From contig PWTE01000071.1 of assembly GCA_003563915.1 (NCBI GenBank), positions 1 through 64,000 of the forward strand: 64,000 bases of DNA, read 5' to 3'. The position numbers and the translations under genes are program-made. Source of the stretch: Nitriliruptoraceae bacterium. Its GTDB lineage: Bacteria > Actinomycetota > Nitriliruptoria > Nitriliruptorales > Nitriliruptoraceae. The notes beneath the pieces are model-generated. The model worked only from the letters and a program-made list of their open reading frames with translations. It was not told where the DNA came from and did no database searches. Positions 60,252 through 64,000 of the stretch are shown here, in pieces. Positions within the stretch are counted from its first letter, which is position 1, and each line of letters starts with the position of its first letter.

Positions 60252-61456
60252 CCGCGGTACGGACCGTGGCGCTGATCGCCGGCCGTGAGGTCCGGCAACG
60301 GTTGCGTTCGAAGCTGTTCGTCTGGACCACGGCGGTGATCAGCCTGCTCCTGACGGTCGGCGCACTCGTCCCGTGGCTGATCGGCAGCTTCGGTGCCGAT
60401 CTCATGAGCGACCCGACGGACGCGGTCGTGACGATCGCCGTCGTCGGGGAACTGGACGAGGCGCGGGTGTCGGCGCTCGAGTCCCAGTTCGGGGCGATCG
60501 AACTGGAGCCGGTAGCGGATGACGCGGCGGCGCGGGCCAAGCTCGATGAGCAGGACGGGGTCGACCTCGCGATCATCGACGGTGCAAGCGTGCTGGTGGC
60601 CCCGACCACAGGTGCGTTCCCCGGCGTCGGTTCGGGTCGGGCGAACGCGGCGGCCGAAGCGCTCGCACTGGTCGACCTCCTGGAGGACAACGGGGCGGCC
60701 GATATCGCGCCAGGCATCCTCGGCATCACGCCGCTGCCCGTGGAGACGGTGGGCGAACGGGACCCGACCGAGCGTGTGGCCGGTCTGGTCGTCGCCAACG
60801 TCGGCGTGGTCTTCCTGTTCGGTCTGCTGATGTTCTACGCCTCGATGATCGTGAACGGCATCATCGAGGAGAAGGGCAGCCGGGTCGTGGAGCTCCTGGT
60901 CGAGGCCGTCCCCGTCCGACAACTGATGACCGGCAAGGTGCTCGGGATGGGCATCATCGCCATCGGACAGGCGACCGCACTGTTCGCGCCGGCGCTCCTC
61001 GTCCTGCTCCTGACCTACCGGGACCTGCTCCCACCCGGTTCGGGGGTGCTGGTCGCGGCTGCCGCGCTGTGGTTCGTCCTCGGCTACGCGTTCTACGCCC
61101 TGCTCTGCGCAGGACTCGGAGCCCTGGTCTCACGGCCGGAGGAGGCACAGGCGGTGCTGACCCCGGCCACGATGCTCGCCCTGGTGGGCTACTTCCTCGG
61201 CTTCATCGCCATCCAGCAGCCTGACGCGCTGTGGAGCGTCATCGCCGGGTGGCTCCCGCCGACGGCCCCGTTCGTGATGCTGGTGCGCCAGGCGGTGGGC
61301 GAACCGACCGCGGTCGAACTCGTCGGGTCGGTCGTGCTGCTCCTCGTCGGGATCGTCGGCGCGGCGTTGCTGACCGCACGCATCTACGAGGGTGGCATCC
61401 TGCGGGTCGGCGCCCGCGTGCGGTTCGGCGAGGCCTGGCGCGGCTCCCGGCTCTGA
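60248..61456 (+). CDS. ABC-2 type permease (NatB-like)
   Basis: 402 residues. TM1 (about 22-42) follows a basic start (GREVRQRLRSKLF). A large extracytoplasmic domain (about 45-180) comes next, then five to six helices with the conserved NGIIEEKGSRVVELLVEAVPVRQLMTGKVLG coupling helix. With the ATPase upstream it should form a Na+ or drug exporter; the substrate is unknown. The GTG overlaps the ATPase stop. Confidence 0.92.
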   Translation: MTAVRTVALIAGREVRQRLRSKLFVWTTAVISLLLTVGALVPWLIGSFGADLMSDPTDAVVTIAVVGELDEARVSALESQFGAIELEPVADDAAARAKLDEQDGVDLAIIDGASVLVAPTTGAFPGVGSGRANAAAEALALVDLLEDNGAADIAPGILGITPLPVETVGERDPTERVAGLVVANVGVVFLFGLLMFYASMIVNGIIEEKGSRVVELLVEAVPVRQLMTGKVLGMGIIAIGQATALFAPALLVLLLTYRDLLPPGSGVLVAAAALWFVLGYAFYALLCAGLGALVSRPEEAQAVLTPATMLALVGYFLGFIAIQQPDALWSVIAGWLPPTAPFVMLVRQAVGEPTAVELVGSVVLLLVGIVGAALLTARIYEGGILRVGARVRFGEAWRGSRL

Positions 61457-61488
61457 GCGGCGGAGAGCGGCCGGCGACCTCGAACCGG

Positions 61489-62673
61489 TCACCGCTCCGG
61501 AGGGCTGCCGCCCAGGACCTCGTCCAGCCGTGCGACGTCGTGGAGCAGGCGCGCAGCGATCCGGACCAGGGGGATCGCCGCGAGGGCACCGCTGCCCTCG
61601 CCCAGGCACAGCTCCAGATCCAGCAGCGGGTGCAGCCCGAGCGCCTCCAGGACCACCCCAGCTCCTGGCTCGGGGGAGCGGTGCCCGGCGATCATGACCT
61701 CACGACACCCTGGCGACATCCGCGAGGCAACCAGCGCCGCGGCGCACGCGATCACGCCGTCGAGGACGACCGGGATGCGGTGGCTGGCTGCGGCGAGCAG
61801 GACGCCGACCAGGGCGGCGTGCTCAGCGCCCCCGAAGGCGGCGAGGTACCCCGCGGCATCACGCTGGCCTGCGCGGACGACCGCGTCGGTGACGACCCGT
61901 CGCTTGAGCTCGAGGGTCGCGTCGTCGATCCCCGCTCCGCGGCCCGTCACCAGGCGTACGTCGACGTCGGCACAGGCCGCGATCAGTGCCGCACTCGCCG
62001 TGGTGTTGCCGATGCCGAGGTCGCCGACGGCCACCAGGTCGCCGCCCTCGGCGACGATCGCCTCGGTCACGCGCGCACCCAGCACGATGGCTCGTGCCAC
62101 CTCGCCGTCCGACAACGCGTCGCGCGTGCGCAGGTCTCGGGTGCCGGCCACGACCCTGGCCGGCACCAGGCGCGGAGCCGGGGCCGGTGGCGTCACCAGG
62201 CCGGCATCGATGACGACGGTGCGTGCTCCGGCCTCGTTCGCGAACGCGGACGCCCCAGCGTGACCGCCCGCGAGCGTCGACGCCACCAGTGCAGATACCC
62301 GCTGCGGCCAAGGCGTGACCCCGTGGACGTGGACCCCGTGATCACCGGCGGCCGCGATCAGCGTCGCACGCTGGGGGATCGGCGGCGGCAGGTCACCGCG
62401 GATGACGGCGAGCTCGACCGCGAGGTCCGCCAGGCGGCCGAGCGCTCCCGGCGGGGTCGCCAGCGCGGACACGGCCTCAGCCGCGTGGTCGCGGAGACCG
62501 TCGTCGGTGGCTGCCGCCACCGCCGCGGTACTGCGGAGCAGTTCGGCGAGCTCCTCCTGGAGGGCTGCCGGTCCAGGCTGGTCGTCGTGGCCGTCGGTAG
62601 GGGCCAGGTCGTCGAGCGCCACCCGGGGTGCTGCCCGGTCCGCCCATCGCACCCCCGAGCTGTGGCCGGTCAC
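61489..62673 (-). CDS. cobT: Nicotinate-nucleotide-dimethylbenzimidazole phosphoribosyltransferase
   Basis: 394 residues, somewhat longer than typical (about 350) owing to a 40-residue N-terminal extension. Family stretches are TPPGALGRLADLAVELA, AAGDHGVHVHGVTPWP, VAVGDLGIGNTTASAAL, FGGAEHAALVGVLL and LCLGEGSGALAAIPL with the catalytic glutamate. It activates the lower ligand of cobalamin as alpha-ribazole phosphate. GTG 62673 overlaps the cobC stop and has GGAGGG upstream. Confidence 0.95.
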   Translation of the reverse strand: MTGHSSGVRWADRAAPRVALDDLAPTDGHDDQPGPAALQEELAELLRSTAAVAAATDDGLRDHAAEAVSALATPPGALGRLADLAVELAVIRGDLPPPIPQRATLIAAAGDHGVHVHGVTPWPQRVSALVASTLAGGHAGASAFANEAGARTVVIDAGLVTPPAPAPRLVPARVVAGTRDLRTRDALSDGEVARAIVLGARVTEAIVAEGGDLVAVGDLGIGNTTASAALIAACADVDVRLVTGRGAGIDDATLELKRRVVTDAVVRAGQRDAAGYLAAFGGAEHAALVGVLLAAASHRIPVVLDGVIACAAALVASRMSPGCREVMIAGHRSPEPGAGVVLEALGLHPLLDLELCLGEGSGALAAIPLVRIAARLLHDVARLDEVLGGSPPER

Positions 62674-63299
62674 GTCGCGATGCCCTCCAGGGTCCAGCTG
62701 CCTCCCGGCCACCGGGTGAGCCACGTCGCCGTCGCCGTGTCGACCCGGACCCGTAGGGCGCTGGTCGCCTCCAACCCCAGCACGTGCGCCACGGCACAGA
62801 CGATCGGCCCACCGTGGCACACCACCGCGATCGGCGGGTTCGCCGTCGGGTCCTGGCGTCCGTGATCGCGGCCGAGCTCCTCCAGAGCGTCGGTGACCCG
62901 ACCCTGGAGGTCGCTGACGGTCTCGCCCCCTGGTGGCGTGAATGCGGCGAAGCGGGCCGGGTCGGTCTGGACCTCGGGCGGCGCCTCCTGCCAGAGCTCG
63001 GACCAGGGCCGACCTTCCCAGCTCCCGAGGTCCCGCTCCGCCCATCGGGGGTCCACCCGGTCGGGCTGCCATCCGAGCAGATCGGTCGACAGTCCAGCGC
63101 GGGTCGCCGGGGAGCGGACGATGACCGGCGGTAAGGCGTCTCCCAGGGTCGTGCGTGCCGGGGCGCCGCCGACCAGCCGTGTGCGTAGCGCCGCCACCTC
63201 GTCTCGGCCCGCGTCCGAGAGACCGGGGTCCATCCGTTGGCCGTACGCGATGCCGGTCACGTCGACGGCGCCGTGGCGGATCAGGACGATGCGGGTCAC
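62670..63299 (-). CDS. cobC: Histidine phosphatase, probable alpha-ribazole phosphatase
   Basis: 209 residues. LIRHGAV near residue 7 is the phosphohistidine motif; ERDLGSWEGRPW carries the acid and VVCHGGPI the second histidine. The position between cobS and cobT, overlapping both, indicates alpha-ribazole-5'-phosphate phosphatase over other phosphoglycerate-mutase-like roles. GTG start with GAGGAG 7 nt upstream. Confidence 0.88.
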   Translation of the reverse strand: MTRIVLIRHGAVDVTGIAYGQRMDPGLSDAGRDEVAALRTRLVGGAPARTTLGDALPPVIVRSPATRAGLSTDLLGWQPDRVDPRWAERDLGSWEGRPWSELWQEAPPEVQTDPARFAAFTPPGGETVSDLQGRVTDALEELGRDHGRQDPTANPPIAVVCHGGPIVCAVAHVLGLEATSALRVRVDTATATWLTRWPGGSWTLEGIAT

Positions 63300-64000
63300 A
63301 GCAGAGCTCCTCGGTCGAGGGCGACGACGGTCGCCAGTGACAGGATCAGGACCACCTGCTGGGTCGCGCCGAGCACGTCACCGGTCAGCCCTCCGATGCG
63401 TCGACGCGCGGTGCGTCGCAGGGCAGCGGTCCCGACGATCGCGATCAGGAGCACCAGCGGGGTCCAGACGCCGACGGCCAGGATGCAGGTGGCGAGGGTC
63501 GTGGTCCCCGCGATCGTGACGCCGATACCGCCGACCGGGTCGGCCACCTGCGCACCGGTACCGCGGTCAGAGACCGGAGGCAGCCAGCGGATCTGCAGGA
63601 GGATCGCGGCCCGGCCGACCACGTGGGCGAGCAGGATCGCCCGTGCTGCCAGGACGAGATCCGCCTGTGCGAGCAGGGTCGAGCGGGCGAGCAGGGAGAG
63701 GATCAGGGCGGAGGCACCGTAGGTGCCGATGCGGGAGTCGCGCATGATCTCGATGCGGCGCTCGGGGTCCCAGCCGCCCCAGAGACCGTCGAAGGTGTCG
63801 GCGAGTCCGTCCTCGTGGAACGCGCCGGTGACGGCGACGGCGACGCCGACCGCACCGACCGCGGCAACGACCGGGCCCAGGAGGGTGTCGAGGGTGGCCC
63901 AGATCGCCAGGACGATGCCACCCACGATGAGCCCGACCAGTGGGAACGCGCCCGTCGCGCGGCGCAGGTCACCGTCGACGACGGGGATCTGCGGCACGGG
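63296..64000 (-). CDS. cobS: Adenosylcobinamide-GDP ribazoletransferase, 5' end cut
   Basis: About 234 residues visible. ATGAFPLVGLIVGG, GAFHEDGLADTFDGLWGG and RIEIMRDSRIGTYGA are CobS landmarks, and DVLGATQQVVLIL is the last helix. The protein is a polytopic membrane enzyme that joins the lower ligand to GDP-cobinamide. The frame runs to the window edge as VPQIPVVDG, which in family members follows an FLTRLPVP start, so about 15 N-terminal residues lie outside. An internal GTG at 63997 is probably not the start. Confidence 0.93.
   Translation of the reverse strand, partial: PVPQIPVVDGDLRRATGAFPLVGLIVGGIVLAIWATLDTLLGPVVAAVGAVGVAVAVTGAFHEDGLADTFDGLWGGWDPERRIEIMRDSRIGTYGASALILSLLARSTLLAQADLVLAARAILLAHVVGRAAILLQIRWLPPVSDRGTGAQVADPVGGIGVTIAGTTTLATCILAVGVWTPLVLLIAIVGTAALRRTARRRIGGLTGDVLGATQQVVLILSLATVVALDRGALL

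Noticed and set aside
61231-62865. 544-codon plus-strand frame opposite cobT
   Set aside because: Antisense shadow of cobT and cobC.
63296-64000. Cobalamin riboswitch for the cob genes
   Set aside because: The visible region is all coding; any riboswitch would lie beyond the window.

Overview
The window is 64 kb of gene-dense, very GC-rich DNA (about 70 % G+C by eye). It has frequent GTG starts and many 4-base ATGA/GTGA stop-start overlaps. No insertion sequences, phage genes, CRISPR arrays or long gene-free stretches were seen; no gap exceeds 300 bases. F420-type luciferase-like oxidoreductases, DUF3467, an AhpE peroxiredoxin, a FadE5-like dehydrogenase, otsA/otsB, LuxR-TPR and TetR regulators, and short-leader promoters with TANNNT -10 boxes all point to an actinobacterium. 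The mixture and the acidic proteins would suit a deep, possibly salt-adapted lineage such as Nitriliruptoria, but that placement is inference.

Layout. 1-5.5 kb: partial MFS exporter and CPBP protease (minus), then a plus-strand run of NAGGN-type M42 peptidase, F420-type oxidoreductase, rmuC and 5-formyl-THF cyclo-ligase-like protein. 5.5-9.2 kb: ahpE, then methyltransferase, SnoaL-like protein and a TPR-LuxR regulator on the minus strand. 9.4-14.1 kb: guaB, a compact minus-strand chain (DUF3467, HAD phosphatase, DUF5522), and a stand-alone transaldolase-fusion-type glucose-6-phosphate isomerase. 14.1-18 kb: two SDR enzymes, tRNA-Val(UAC), a Nif3-like protein and a zinc-ribbon coiled-coil protein. 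18-21 kb: trehalose synthesis (otsA-otsB) running into a degenerate GGDEF membrane protein. 21-25 kb: class IV aminotransferase, DUF4442 thioesterase, rnpB and glutamine-dependent nadE.

25.2-30.8 kb is the most distinctive locus. It is a translationally coupled three-gene operon: a secreted or anchored protein made largely of LxxG heptad repeats, a TetR regulator and an asymmetric MMPL/RND transporter. 30.8-34 kb carries hemE, an unknown overlapping gene and hemY/cgoX. 34-41.6 kb holds an SRAP (YedK) protein, a tail-anchored unknown, GNAT, Lon-substrate-domain protein, pterin dehydratase, two SDRs, a membrane-anchored metzincin, an alpha/beta hydrolase and an AMACR-like CoA transferase. 41.6-50.3 kb holds a class A PBP with a duplicated two-cysteine tail module, fadE5 divergent from a TetR regulator across an inverted-repeat operator, a putative lipoprotein and two tandem CorC-type membrane proteins. 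50.3-61.5 kb holds thioesterases, mug, ilvD, a second F420-type oxidoreductase, an EamA transporter, a ROK kinase, a methylsuccinyl-CoA dehydrogenase-like enzyme and an ABC exporter. 61.5-64 kb is a late cobalamin cluster, cobS-cobC-cobT, with cobS cut by the window edge.

Most of the window is housekeeping and central metabolism. Points that deserve a second look are the heptad/MMPL operon, the orphan NAGGN-type peptidase, the unknown gene in the heme operon, the PBP tail, the extra cysteine in AhpE, the SDR lacking its catalytic tyrosine, and the recurrent -10-like hexamers placed so close to start codons that several mRNAs may be leaderless.
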